DNA of 64,000 nucleotides, from the NCBI GenBank assembly GCA_949317995.1, contig OX439045.1:46457693-46521692 (forward strand), read 5' to 3'. Both the position numbers and the translations under genes were made by a program. The notes beneath the pieces are model-generated. The model was not told where the DNA came from. It searched no databases and worked only from the letters and a program-made list of their open reading frames with translations. The stretch comes from Acholoe squamosa. Lineage: Eukaryota; Annelida; Polychaeta; Phyllodocida; Polynoidae. The first letter of the stretch is position 1, and each line of letters begins with the position of its first letter. Below are positions 12,000 through 24,117 of the stretch, piece after piece.

Positions 12000-12560
12000 G
12001 TGTGCGCTTTAGCTGTCCGCTGCCAGGCGAGGAGGTGTATTATACACAAACATAACAGCGAGACGCGTCTTTTTTCGCCGTGTGCGCTGTCGCTGTCCGC
12101 TGCCGGGTGCAGAAGGAGGTGACGCGGTGGTCTAGCGGTTAGCACGTCGCGCTCAGCCGTGAGGGGTCCGCGGATCGAATCCCGGCCAGGGCGCGTCTTT
12201 TTTCGCCGTGTGCGCTGTCGCTGTCCGCTGCCGGGCGACGAGGTGTATTATACACAAACATAACCGCGAGAAGCTTCTTTTTTCGCCGTGTGCGCTGCCG
12301 CTGTCCGCTGCCGGGCGATGAGGTGTATGTTATACACAAACATAGCCGCGAGAAGCTTTTTTCGCCGTGTGCCCTGCCGCTGTCCGCTGCCAGGCGAGGA
12401 GCCTCAGGAGGTGTATGTACACTATTTTTTCGCCGTGTGCCGCTGCCAAGCCTAGCCGAGACGGGGGCTGTTGCTGTCCGCTGCCGGGCGAGGAGGTGTA
12501 TGTACCTGTGTACACACACTATGGCTGGCTTCGATCGAGTCCCGGGGAGGGGGAATAATT
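12000..12560 (+). repeat. About 80-bp repeat cluster (CGCCGTGTGCGCTGYCGCTG unit)
   Basis: Units beginning TTTTTTCGCCGTGTGCGCTG recur at about 12070, 12197, 12277, 12356 and 12424. Each contains GTCCGCTGCCGGGCGANGAG and ATACACAAACATA. The first interval is longer because a tRNA-like cassette sits inside it. The cluster ends near 12550 in a second B-box-like block (CTTCGATCGAGTCCCGGGGA) and an AT-rich tail. Confidence 0.65.
12121..12199 (+). mobile_element. tRNA-like cassette with T6 terminator
   Basis: The A-box TGGTCTAGCGG and B-box GGATCGAATCC are spaced as in a tRNA gene, closest in appearance to tRNA-Glu. A TTTTTT pol III terminator follows directly. Anticodon and acceptor stems do not fold cleanly, so I call it a tRNA-derived SINE head or decayed tRNA rather than a working tRNA. 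Confidence 0.45.
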
Positions 12561-12630
12561 TTTATTTTCAACTTGAATTTATTGGTATAATATTGATTAT
12601 TTATTGGTTTCGTGGTATAAAATAAGTAGA

Positions 12631-12738
12631 CAATGGCTAACACATGACTCGTGGGTGTTATCGACGATAATAACACTCGGCCTACGGCCTCGTGTCATTA
12701 TCCGTCGATAACACCCACTCGTCATGCGTTAGCCATTG
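12631..12738. repeat. 108-bp hairpin, MITE-like
   Basis: About 50-nt arms beginning CAATGGCTAACACATGAC pair around a CCTACGG centre with a few mismatches and one single-base bulge. Flanking AAGTA/TACTT extends the symmetry. The arm is related to that of the hairpin at 4088-4169. Confidence 0.7.
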
Positions 12739-13003
12739 ATTACTTGTTCAATACTAAACAGGTTTGAGACCGGGCACTAGAAGCCAGTGTGCCTTTTCCC
12801 TTCTGGCTTCTTAGGGCCCTAATACCATAAGGAATTAGGACCTGGAGTGTTGTTTGGTCATGGAGGGGCTAAATGCTCCTGTGGTAGGCCGTCTTGCCCT
12901 TATTGATCAACAACATGTGGCACTGTGCTTGGAGACAGGAGAGGGAGGGCGGTAGTAATGGCGTTTATTAAGAGGATGGCAACTCAATTTAAGGCAGAAA
13001 GCA

Positions 13004-13013
13004 GGCGAAAATG
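13004..13013 (+). repeat. 10-bp direct repeat, left flank (candidate target duplication)
   Basis: GGCGAAAATG occurs here and again at 25303-25312, just outside the two ends of the inverted array. Confidence 0.5.
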
Positions 13014-13029
13014 GTTCTATGGTTCAGGG

Positions 13030-13135
13030 CCCCTTTCAAAAAGGCCCCAGGACATTTAGCCCCCAGTCTCTTGGCCCCCAGGTCAAATGGCCTCCTAGCT
13101 TTTAGGCCCCCTGACATATGGCCGGAATTTGAATG
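13030..13135 (+). repeat. Outer left about 16-bp repeats
   Basis: Degenerate units of the form GGCCCCCAGGTCAAAT recur about six times and end in ATGGCCGGAAT. The same block in reverse complement lies at 25190-25295. Confidence 0.6.
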
Positions 13136-13143
13136 TGGACATA

Positions 13144-14125
13144 TATATGTACGTCACAGTGTGTTCCTGTACATCACATGTATGTCACAGTGTCTTCCTG
13201 TACGTCACATGCACGTCACAGTGTGTTCCTTTAGGTCACATGTACGTCACAGTGTGTTCCTGTACGTCACATGTACGTCACAGTGTGTTCCTTTAGGTCA
13301 CATGTACATCACAGTGTGTTCCTGTATGTCACATGTACGTCACAGTGTGTTCCTGTACGTCACATGTACGTCACAGTGTGTTCCTGTACGTCACATGTAC
13401 GTCACAGTGTGTTCCTGTACGTCACATGTACATCACAGTGTGTTCCTTTAGGTCACATGTACATCACAGTGTGTTCCTGTATGTCACATGTACGTCACAG
13501 TGTGTTCCTGTACGTCACATGTATGTCACAGTGTGTTCCTGTACGTCACATGTACGTCACAGTGTGTTCCTGTACGTCACATGTACATCACAGTGTGTTC
13601 CTTTAGGTCACATGTACATCACAGTGTGTTCCTGTATGTCACATGTACGTCACAGTGTGTTCCTATATGTCACATGTACGTCACAGTGTGTTCCTTTAGG
13701 TCACATGTACGTCACAGTGTGTTCCTGTACGTCACATGTACGTCACAGTGTGTTCCTATATGTCACATGTACGTCACAGTGTGTTCCTGTACGTCACATG
13801 TATGTCACAGTGTGATCCTGTACGTCACATGTACATCACAGTGTGTTCCTTTAGGTCACATGTACATCACAGTGTGTTCCTGTACGTCACATGTACGTCA
13901 CAGTGTGTTCCTTTAGGTCACATGTACATCACAGTGTGTTCCTGTACGTCACATGTACGTCACAGTGTGTTCCTTTAAGTCACATGTACATCACAGTGTG
14001 TTCCTGTATGTCACATGTACGTCACAGTGTGTTCCTGTATGTCACATGGACGTCACAGTGTGTTCCTGTATGTCACATGTACGTCACAGTGTGTTCCTGT
14101 ATATCACATGTATGTCACACAGTGT
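13144..14125 (+). repeat. Left 31-bp minisatellite, about 32 copies
   Basis: The unit alternates a CACAGTGTGTTCCTGTACGT block with a CACATGTACGT block, total 31 bp, with little divergence apart from TGTACGT/TTTAGGT variants. Each unit holds ACGTCA, a CRE half-site, and CACATG. Since 31 is not a multiple of 3, all frames stay open for long distances; the translated ORFs are artefacts of the period. Confidence 0.95.
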
Positions 14126-16363
14126 CCCCCTGTATCTCCCTGTACACTCCCTGTACCTCGCTGTATGCATTCTTTGTGCTCCCTTTATACTCTTTGTACA
14201 CTCTCTGTACCTTCTTGCATGCTCCCTTTATGCTGCCTTTACACTCCTTGTACACTCCTTGTACCTCCCAATATGCTCCCTGTATACTCCCTGTACCTCG
14301 CTGTATACATTCTGTATACTGCCTTTACACTCTTTGTACACTCCTTTTACCTCCCTGTATGCTCCTTGTAAACTCCCTGTACCTCCCTATTCCTTCCTGT
14401 ATTCCCCCTATACCTCAACCTTTCTGCCTGTATGCTCCCTTCACACTCCCTATACCTCGCCTTATGCTCGCTGTATGCACTCTGTATCCTCCCTGTACCT
14501 TCCTGTACCTCGCTGTATGCATTCTGTATGCTCCCTTTACACTATTTGTACACTCTCTGTACCTTCCTGCATGCTCCCTGTATGCTCCCTTTACACTCCC
14601 CTTACACTCCTTGTACACTCGTTGTACCTCCCAATATGCTCCCTGTATACTCCCTGTACCTCGCTGTATACATTCTGTATACTGCCTTTACACTCTTTGT
14701 ACACTCCCTTTACCTCCCTGTATGCTCCTTGTACACTCCCTATACCTCAGTATTCCTTCCTGTATTCTCCCTATACCTCAACTTGTGCTCCCTGTATGCT
14801 CCCTTCACACTCCCTATACCTCGCCTTATGCTCGCTGTATGCACTCTGTATCCTCCCTGTACCTTCCTGTACCTCGCTGTATGCATTCTGTATGCTCCCT
14901 TTACACTATTTGTACACTCTCTGTACCTTCCTGCATGCTCCCTGTATGCTCCCTTTACACTCCCCTTACACTCCTTGTACACTCGTTGTACCTCCCAATA
15001 TGCTCCCTGTATACTCCCTGTACCTCGCTGTATACATTCTGTATACTGCCTTTACACTCTTTGTACACTCCCTTTACCTCCCTGTATGCTCCTTGTACAC
15101 TCCCTATACCTCAGTATTTCTTCCTGTATTCTCCCTATACCTCCCTGTGTGCTGCTTGTACCTCCCATATGCTCCCTGTACACTCCCTGTACCTCACGGT
15201 GTGCTTTCTGTATGCTCCCTTTACACTCTTTGTACACTTCTTTTACCTCTCTGTATGCTCCCTTTACACTCCCCTTACACTCCTTGTACACTCCTTGTAC
15301 CTCCCAATATGCTCCCTGTATACTCCCTGTACCTCGCTGTATACATTCTGTATACTGCCTTTACACTCTTTGTACACTCCCTTTACCTCCCTGTATGCTC
15401 CTTGTACACTCCCTATAACTCAGTATTTCTTCCTGTATTCTCCCTATACCTCAACTTGTGCTCCCTGTATGCTCCCTTCACACTCCCTATACCTTGCCTT
15501 ATGCTCGCTTTATGCACTCTGTATCCTCCCTATAACTCACTGTATGCTGCCTGTACCTCCTAATATGCTCCCTGTATACTCCCAATATGCTCCCTGTACA
15601 GTCCATGTACCTTGCTGTATGCTCCCTGTATGCTCCCTTTACACTCCCAATATCCTACCTGTACACTCCCTGTACCTCGCTGTATGCTCCCTGTTTTCTC
15701 TCTTTACATTCCTTGTACACTCCTTGTACACTCCCTGTATCTCCCTGTACACTCCCTGTACTTCGCTGTATGCATTCTGTATGCTCCCTTTACACTATTT
15801 GTCCACTCTCTGTACCTTCCTGCATGCTCCCTGTATGCTCCCTTTACACTCCCCTTACACTCCTTGTACACTCCTTGTACCTCCCAATATGCTTCCTGTA
15901 TACTCCCTGTACCTCGCTGTATACATTCTGTATACTGCCTTTACACTCTTTGTACACTCCCTTTACCTCCCTGTATGCTCCTTGTACACCCCCTATACCT
16001 CAGTATTCCTTCCTGTATTCTCCCTATACCTCAACTTGTGCTCCCTGTATCCTCCCTTCACACTCCCTATACCTTGCCTTATGCTCGCTATATGCACTCT
16101 GTATCCTCCCTATATCTCACTGTATGCTGCCTGTACCTCCTAATATGCTCCCTGTATACTCCCTGTACCTCATTGTATTCTTTCTGTATGCTCCCTTTAC
16201 ACTCCCCACACACTCCCTGTACCTCGCTGCATGATCCCTGTATTCTCCCTTTACACTCCCTTTACTCTCCTTGTACACTCCCTGTATCTCCCTGTACTTC
16301 CCTGTACCTCCCTGTATGCTCCTTGTATACTTCCTGTACCTCCCTATTCCTCCCTGTACACTC
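14126..16363 (+). repeat. Left about 10-bp repeats (CTCCCTGTAC) with 364-bp higher-order unit
   Basis: Short units CTCCCTGTAC, CTCCTTGTAC and CTCCCTTTAC vary around a 10-11-bp period. A higher-order unit of 364 bp is visible: the block with ATACTGCCTTTACACTC at 14680 repeats at 15044. Long ORFs of up to 750 codons across this stretch are Ser/Leu/Tyr/Pro/Cys repeats that exist only because stop codons are absent from the unit. Confidence 0.9.
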
Positions 16364-16400
16364 CCTGTACCTCCCTGTATGCTCTACAGGGAGGTACAGG
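16364..16400. repeat. Palindromic strand-switch point of the array
   Basis: 16-bp arms (16364-16379 and 16385-16400, CCTGTACCTCCCTGTA and its complement) surround a 5-nt centre. To the left every unit reads CTCCCTGTAC, to the right GTACAGGGAG. Confidence 0.9.
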
Positions 16401-18379
16401 CAGTGTAACAGGGAGGTACAGGGAGGTATGGTAGTGGACAGAGAGGTAAAGGGAGCATACAGGGAGTGTACCAGGGAAGTACAGGGAGTGTACAGGGTGT
16501 ATTCCAGGCAGTGTACAGTGATGTACTGGGAGTGTACAGGGCATGTACAGGGAGTGTGCAGGGAGGGACTGGGAGTGTACAGGAGGTGAACAGGGAGTGT
16601 ACCAGGGAAGGACAGGGAGTGTAGAGGAAGTTAGTAGAAGCATACAGGGAGTGTTTAGGGAGTCTACAGGGAGAGTACAGGGAGGTACAGGGAGGTATGG
16701 TAGTGTACAGAGAGGTAAAGGGAGCATACAGGGAGTGTACCAGGGAGTATTCCAGGCAGTGTAGCAGTGATGTACTGGGAGTGTACAGGGCATGTACAGG
16801 GAGTGTGCAGGGAGGGACTGGGAGTGTACAGGGCATGTACAGGGAGTGTACCAGGGAAGTACAGGGAGTGTACAGGGTGTATTCCAGGCAGTGTACAGTG
16901 ATGTACTGGGAGTGCACAGGGCATGTACAGGGAGTGTACCAGGGAAGGACAGGGAGTGTACAGGGCATGTAACAGGGAGGATTGCAAAAGCTCTGTAAAG
17001 GAAGGTACAGGAAATGTACAGGGAGTGTACTGGAAGAGGCAGGGAGTCTACAGGGAGTCTACAGGGAGTCTACAGGGAGGGATTGTGAGTGTGCTGAGAG
17101 GTACAGGGAGGTACAGGCAGTGCACAGGGAGTCTACAGGGAGGGATTGTGAGTGTGCTGAGAGGTACAGGGAGGTACAGGCAGTGCACAGGGAGGTACAG
17201 GCAGTGTATAGGGAGAAACAAGTACGTACAGGGAGTGTACCAGGGAGGTACAAGGAGTGTAGAGGAAGTTAAAAGAAGCATACAGGGAGTGTTTAGGGAG
17301 TGTACAGGGAGGTACAGGGAGTGTACAGGGAGGTATGGTAGTGCACAGAGAGGTGAAGGGAGCATACAGGGAGTGTACCAGGGAGTATTCCAGGCAGTGT
17401 AGCAGTGATGTACTTGGAGTGTACAGGGAATGTGCAGGGAGAGACTGGGAGTGTACAGGGCATGTACAGGGAGTGTGCAGGGAGGGACTGGCAGTGTACA
17501 GGAGGTGAACAAGGAGTGTACCAGGGAAGAACAGGGAGTGTACAGGGCATGTAACAGGGAGGATTGCAAAAGCTCTGTAAAGGAAGGTACAGGGAATGTA
17601 CAGGAATGTACTGGAAGAGGCAGGGAGTGTACAGGGAGTGTTCAGGGAGGAATCGTGAGTGTGCTGAGAGGTACAGGGAGGTACAGAAAGTTTACAGGGA
17701 GATACAGCAAGTGTTTAGCGAGTGTACAGGGAGTGTACAGAGGTACAGGGAGTGTAAAGGGTGTGTAACAGGGAGGGTGTAGGGAGTGTACAGGTAGTGT
17801 AAAGGGAGGTACAGGAAGTGTACAGGGAGTTTGCAGGGATGTACAGGGAGTGGTCAAGGAGATACAAGGAGTGTACAGGGAGTGTACAGGGAGAATACAG
17901 GGAGTGTACAAGGAAGTACATGGAGTGTGCAGAGAGGTACAGGGAGTGTACAGTGAGCATACAGGGAATGGATAGGGGGTGTACAGGGAGTGTAACAGGG
18001 AGTTACGGTGAGTGTATAGGGAGGTTTGGGGAGTGTACAGGGAGGTACAGGGAGTGTATAGGGAGGTACAGGGAGTGTACAGGGAGGTACAGGGAGTGTA
18101 CATGGGGTGTAACAGGGAGTGTACAGGAAGGTACATGGCGTATACAGGGAGATTTTGGGGAGGCACTGGGAGTGTAGAGGGAGGGACAGGGAGGGGAGTG
18201 TACAAGGTGGTACAAGAAGTGTAATAGGGAGGTACAGGGAGCATACAGGGACTGTAGAGGGAGGTACAGGCAGTGTATCAGGGAGGTACAGGAAGTGTAC
18301 AGGGAGATAAAATGAGCATACAGGGAGTGCAAAGGGAGTGTACATGGAGGTACAGAGAGTGTATTGGGAGGTACAAGGA

Positions 18380-18440
18380 ATAACATTTTTTGAAAGACTG
18401 GCCCTGACTATTTGAAAAAAGGGATTTCCCCCTCACTGCC
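18380..18440 (+). repeat. Unique-sequence island inside the array, copy 1 of 3
   Basis: A 61-bp non-repetitive island containing GAAAGACTGGCCCTGACTAT and a GGGATTTCCCCCTCACTGCC end. It recurs at 21599-21659 and 22879-22940 and is absent from the left arm. GGGATTTCCCC also matches an NF-kB-type site. Confidence 0.8.
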
Positions 18441-21400
18441 TGTACAGGCAGTGTACATGAGTGAGAAGGGAGTGTACAGGCAGTGTACAGGGAGGTACAG
18501 GCAGTGTATAGGGAGGAACAAGTAGGTACAGGGAGTGTATCAGGGAGGTACAGGGAGGTACAGGGAGTGTAGAGGAAGTTAAAAGAAGCATACAGGGAGT
18601 GTTTAGGTAGTGTACAGGGATACAGGGAGTGTACAGAAAGGTACAGGGAGTGTAACAGGGAGTCACAGGGAGGTATGGTAGTGTACAGAGAGGTTAAGGG
18701 AGTGTACAGGGAGGTACAGAGAGATATGGTAGTGTACAGAGAGGCAAAGGGAGCATACAGGGAATGTACCAGGGAAGTACAGGGAGTGTACAGGGAGTAT
18801 TCCAGGAAATGTACCAGTGATGTACTAAGAGTGTACAGACAGGCATTCCAAAGGGAGGGATCGTGAGTGTGCTGCTGAGAGGTACGGGGAGGTACAAGCA
18901 GTGCACAGAGAGGTGCAGGAAGTGCACAGGGAGGTACTGGGAGTGTACGGGAGGTGAACAGGGAGTGTACCAGGGAAGAACAGGCAGTGTACAGGGCATG
19001 TAACAGGGAGGATTGCAAAAGCTCTGTAAAGGAAGGTACAGGGAGTGTACAGGGAGTGTAACAGGGAGGCACAGGGAGGTATGGTAGTGTACAGAGAGGT
19101 AAAGGGAGTGTACAGGGAGGTACAGGGAGATATGGTAGTGTACAGAGAGGTAAAGGGAGCATACAGGGAGTGTACCAGGGAAGTACAGGGAGTGTACAGG
19201 GAGTATTCCAGGCAGTGTACCAGTGATGTACTAAGAGTGTACAGACAGGTATTCTACAGGGAGGGATCGTGAGTGTGCTGCTGAGAGGTACGGGGAGGTA
19301 CAAGCAGTGCACAGAGAGGTGCAGGAAGTGCACAGGGAGGTACTGGGAGTGTACGGGAGGTGAACAGGGAGTGTACCAGGGAAGAACAGGCAGTGTACAG
19401 GGCATGTAACAGGGAGGATTGCAAAAGCTCTGTAAAGGAAGGTACAGGGAGTGTACAGGGAGTGTAACAGGGAGGCACAGGGAGGTATGGTAGTGTACAG
19501 AGAGGTAAAGGGAGTGTACAGGGAGGTACAGGGAGATATGGTAGTGTACAGAGAGGTAAAGGGAGCATACAGGGAGTGTACCAGGGAAGTACAGGGAGTG
19601 TACAGGGAGTATTCCAGGCAGTGTACCAGTGATGTACTAAGAGTGTACAGACAGGCATTCTACAGGGAGGGATCATGAGTGTGCTGCTGAGAGGTACAGG
19701 GAGGTACAAGCAGTGCACAGGGAGGTGCAGGAAGTGCACAGGGAGGGTACTGGGAATGTACAAGAGGTGAACAGGGGGTGTACCAGGGAAGAACAGGGAG
19801 TGTACAGGGAGCATACAGGGAGTGTACAGGGAGGTACAGGGAGGGACTGGGAGTGTAACAGGGAGGTACAGGGAGTGTTCAGGACAAGTAGTACACGGAG
19901 GTACAGGGAGTGTACAGGGAGGCACAGGGAGTGTCAAGGGAGGTACAGGGAGTGTATAGGGAATTGCAGGGAGTGCACAGAGAGGTACAGAAAGTTCAAA
20001 GGCAGGTACAGGGAGTGTACAGGCAGGACGGAACAGGAGTATATAGGGAGGTGCAGGGAGTTCAAAGGAAGGTAGAGGGAGTGTACCAGGAGAGACCGGG
20101 AGTCTACAGGGAGGGACCGTGAGCATACAGGGAGGTGCAGAGAGTGCACAGGGAGGTACAGTGAATGCACTGAGAGGTACAGGGAGTGCACTGAGAGGTA
20201 CAGGGAGTGTACAGGGAGTGTACCAGGGAAGGACAGGGAGTGTACAGGGCATGTAACAGGGAGGATTGCAAAAGCTCTGTAAAGGAAGGTACAGGGAATG
20301 TACAGGGAGTGTACTGCAAGAGGCAGGGAGTCTACAGGGAGGGATCATGAGTGCTGAGAGGTACAGGGAGGTACAGGCAGTGCACAGGGAGGTACAGGCA
20401 GTGTATAGGGAGAAACAAGTAGGTACAGGGAGTGTACCAGGGAGGTACAAGGAGTGTAGAGGAAGTTAAAAGAAGCATACAGGGAGTGTTTAGGGAGTGT
20501 ACAGGGAGGTACAGGGAGTGTACAGGAAGGTACAGGGAGGTATGGTAGTGTACAGAGAGGTAAAGGGAGCATACAGGCAATGTACCAGGGAGTATTCCAG
20601 GCAGTGTACCAGTGATGTACTGGGAGTGTACAGGGCATGTACAGGGAGTGTGCAGGGAGGGACTTGGAGTGTACAAGGCATGTACAGGGAGTGTGCAGGG
20701 AGGGACTGGGAGTGTACAGGAGGTGAACAAGGAGTGTACCAGGGAAGAACAGGGAGTGTACAGGGCATGTAACAGGGAGGATTGCAAAAGCTCTGTAAAG
20801 GAAGGTACAGGGAATGTACAGGAATGTACTGGAAGAGGCAGGGAGTGTACAGGGAGTGTTCAGGGAGGAATCGTGAGTGTGCTGAGAGGTACAGGGAGGT
20901 ACAGAAAGTTTACAGGGAGATACAGCAAGTGTTTAGCGAGTGTACAGGGAGTGTACAGAGGTACAGGGAGTGTAAAGGGTGTGTAACAGGGAGGGTGTAG
21001 GGAGTGTACAGGTAGTGTAAAGGGAGGTACAGGAAGTGTACAGGGAGTTTGCAGGGATGTACAGGGAGTGGTCAAGGAGATACAAGGAGTGTACAGGGAG
21101 TGTACAGGGAGAATACAGGGAGTGTACAAGGAAGTACATGGAGTGTACAGAGAGGTACAGGGAGTGTACAGTGAGCATACAGGGAATGGATAGGGGGTGT
21201 ACAGAGAGTGTAACAGGGAGTTACGGCGAGTGCATAGGGAGGTTTGGGGAGTGTACAGGGAGGTACAGGGAGTGTACAGGGAGGTACAGGGAGTGTACAG
21301 GGAGGTACAGGGAGTGTACATGGGGTGTAACAGAGAGTGTACAGGAAGGTACATGGCGTATACAGGGAGATTTTGGGGAGGTACTGGGAGTGTAGAGGGA

Positions 21401-21598
21401 GGGACAGGGAGGGGAGTGTACAAGGTGGTACAATAAGTGTAATAGGGAGGTACAGGGAGCATACAGGGACTGCAGAGGGAGGTACAGGCAGTGTATCAGG
21501 GATGTACAGGAAGTGTACAGGGAGGTAAAAGGAGCATACAGGGAGTGCATAGGGAGTGTACAGGGAGGTTCAGGGAGTGTATTGGAAGGTACAAGGAA

Positions 21599-21659
21599 TA
21601 ACATTTTTTGAAAGACTGGCCCTGACTATTTGAAAAAAGGGATTTCCCCCTCACTGCCT
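21599..21659 (+). repeat. Unique-sequence island, copy 2 of 3
   Basis: Almost identical to 18380-18440 and part of the 3218-bp higher-order duplication. Confidence 0.8.
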
Positions 21660-22878
21660 GTACAGGCAGTGTACAGGAGTGAGAGGGGAGTGTACAGGGA
21701 GTGTACAGGGAGGTACAGGCAGTGTATAGGGAGGAACAGGTAGGTACAGGGAGTGTATCAGGGAGGTACAGGGAGTGTAGAGGAAGTTAAAAGAAGCATA
21801 CAGGGAGTGTTTAGGTAGTGTACAGGGATACAGGGAGTGTACAGAAAGGTACAGGGAGTGTAACAGGGAGGCACAGGGAGGTATGATAGTGTACAAAGAG
21901 GTAAAGGGAGTGTACAGGGAGGTACAGAGAGATATGGTAGTGTACAGAGAGGTAAAGGGAGCATACAGGGAATGTACCAGGGAAGTACAGGGAGTGTACA
22001 GGGAGTATTCCAGGAAGTGTACCAGTGATGTACTAAGACTGTACAGACAGGCATTCTACAGGGAGGGATCGTGAGTGTGCTGCTGAGAGGTACGGGGAGG
22101 TACAAGCAGTGCACAGGGAGGTGCAGGAAGTGCACAGGGAGGTACTGGGAGTGTACAGGAGGTGAAGAGGGAGTGTACCAGGGAAGTACAGGGAGTGTAC
22201 AGGGCATGTAACAGGGAGGATTGCAAAAGCTCTGTAAAGGAAGGTACAGGGAGTATACTGGAAGAGGCAGGGAGTGTACAGGGAGTCTACAGCGAGGAAT
22301 CGTGAGTGTGCTGAGAATTACAGGGAGGTACAGAAAGTTTACAGGGAGATACAGGGAGTGTTTAGGAAGTGTACAGGGAGTTTGCAGGGATGTACAGGGA
22401 GTGGTCAAGGAGATACAAGGAGTGTACAGGGAGTGTACAGGGAGAATACAGGGAGTGTACAAGGAAGTACATGGAGTGTACAGAGAGGTACAGGGAGTGT
22501 ACAGTGAGCATACAGGGAGTGGATAGGGAGTGTACAGGGAGTGTAACAGGGAGTTACGGCGAGTGCATAGGGAGGTGCGGGGAGTGTACAGGGAGTGTAC
22601 ATGGGGTGTAACAGGGAGTGTACAGAAAGGTACATGGCGTATACAGGGAGATTTTGGGGAGGTACTGGGAGTGTAGAGGGAGGGACAGGGCGGGGAGTGT
22701 ACAAGGAGGTACAAGAAGTGTATAGGGAGGTACAGGGAGCATACAGGGACTGTAGAGGGAGGTACAGGCAGTGTATTAGGGAGGTACAGGAAGTGTACAG
22801 GGAGGTAAAAGGAGCATACAGGGAGTGCATGGGGAGTGTACAGTGAGGTACAGGGAGTGTATTGGGAGGTACAAGCAG

Positions 22879-22940
22879 TTACATTTTCTGAAAGACTGGC
22901 CCTGACTATTTGAAAAAAGGGATTCCCCCCTCACTGCCTG
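22879..22940 (+). repeat. Unique-sequence island, copy 3 of 3
   Basis: Same island with small changes (ACATTTTCTG start, extra C in the C run). Confidence 0.8.
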
Positions 22941-24117
22941 TAAAGGGAGTGTACAGGCAGTGTACGTGAGTGAGAAGGGAGTGTACAGGGAGGTACAGGC
23001 AGTGTATAGGGAGGAACAAGTAGGTACAGGGAGTGTATCAGGGAGGTACAGGCAGTGTAGAGGAAGTTAAAAGAAACATACAGGGAGTGTTTAGGGAGTG
23101 TACAGGGATACAGGGAGTGTACAGAAAGGTACAGGGAGTGTACAGGGAGTGTAACAGGGAGGCACAGGGAGGTATGGTAGTGTACAGAGAGGTAAAGGGA
23201 GTGTACAGGGAGGTACAGGGAGATATGGTAGTATACAGAGAGGTAAAGGGAGCATACAGGGAGTGTACCAGGGGAGTACAGGGAGTGTACAGGGAGTATT
23301 CCAGGCAGTGTACCAGTGATGTACTAAGAGTGTACAGACAGGCATTCTACAGGGAGGGATCGTGAGTGTGCTGCTGAGAGGTACAGGGAGGTACAAGCAG
23401 TGCACAGGGAGGTGCAGGAAGTGCACAGGGAGGTTACTGGGAATGTACAGGAGGTGAACAGGGAGTGTACCAGGAAAGAACAGGGAGTGTACAGGGAGCA
23501 TACAGGGAGTGTACAGGGAGGTACAGGGAGGGACTGGGAGTGTAACAGGGAGGTACAGGGAGTGTTCAGGACAAGTAGTACACGGAGGTACAGGGAGTGT
23601 ACAGGGAGGCACAGGGAGTGTCAAGGGAGGTACAGGGAGTGTATAGGGAATTGCAGGGAGTGCACAGAGAGGTACAGAAAGTTCAAAGGCAGGTACAGGG
23701 AGTGTACAGGCAGGACGGAACAGGAGTGTATAGGGAGGTGCAGGGAGCTCAAAGGAAGGTAGAGGGAGTGTACCAGGAGAGACCGGGAGTGACCGTGAGC
23801 GTACAGGGAGGTGCAGAGAGTGCACAGGGAGGTACAGTGAATGCACTGAGAGGTACAGGGAGTGCACTGAGAGGTACAGGGAGTGTACAGGAAGGTGCAG
23901 GAAGTGCAAACAGATGTGGAGGGAGGTACAGTGAGAGTTCAGAGAGTGTAGAGGGAGTGTACAGAGCTACAGGGAGTGTACAGGGCGTGTAACAGTGGGT
24001 ACAGGGAGTACAGCAGGGAGTGTAACAGGGATGTACAGGGAGGTACAGGGAGTTAACAGGGAGGGACAAGGAGTGTACAGGGAGTATACAGGGAGATATG
24101 TACGGGATTGACATACA

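Larger units (their letters stand above)
16401..24117 (-). repeat. Right about 10-bp repeats (GTACAGGGAG) with higher-order duplications
   Basis: The same short unit as on the left, reverse-complemented. Higher-order copies are visible: a block of about 1.2 kb at 17430-18650 recurs 3218 bp later at 20648-21870, and a 406-bp block at about 19045 recurs at 19451. A GGATTGCAAAAGCTCTGTAA island occurs about seven times (for example 16979, 17560, 19010, 20257). Confidence 0.9.

Noticed and set aside
13144-14125. CRISPR array
   Set aside because: Units are contiguous without unique spacers, and the sequence is eukaryotic; it is a minisatellite.
13891-16143. A 750-codon ORF and several overlapping ORFs of 100-540 codons in the 13-16 kb arrays
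   Set aside because: They follow the 31-bp and 10-bp periods, appear in all three frames with the same peptides shifted, and have no start context or domain. They exist because the repeat unit lacks stops.
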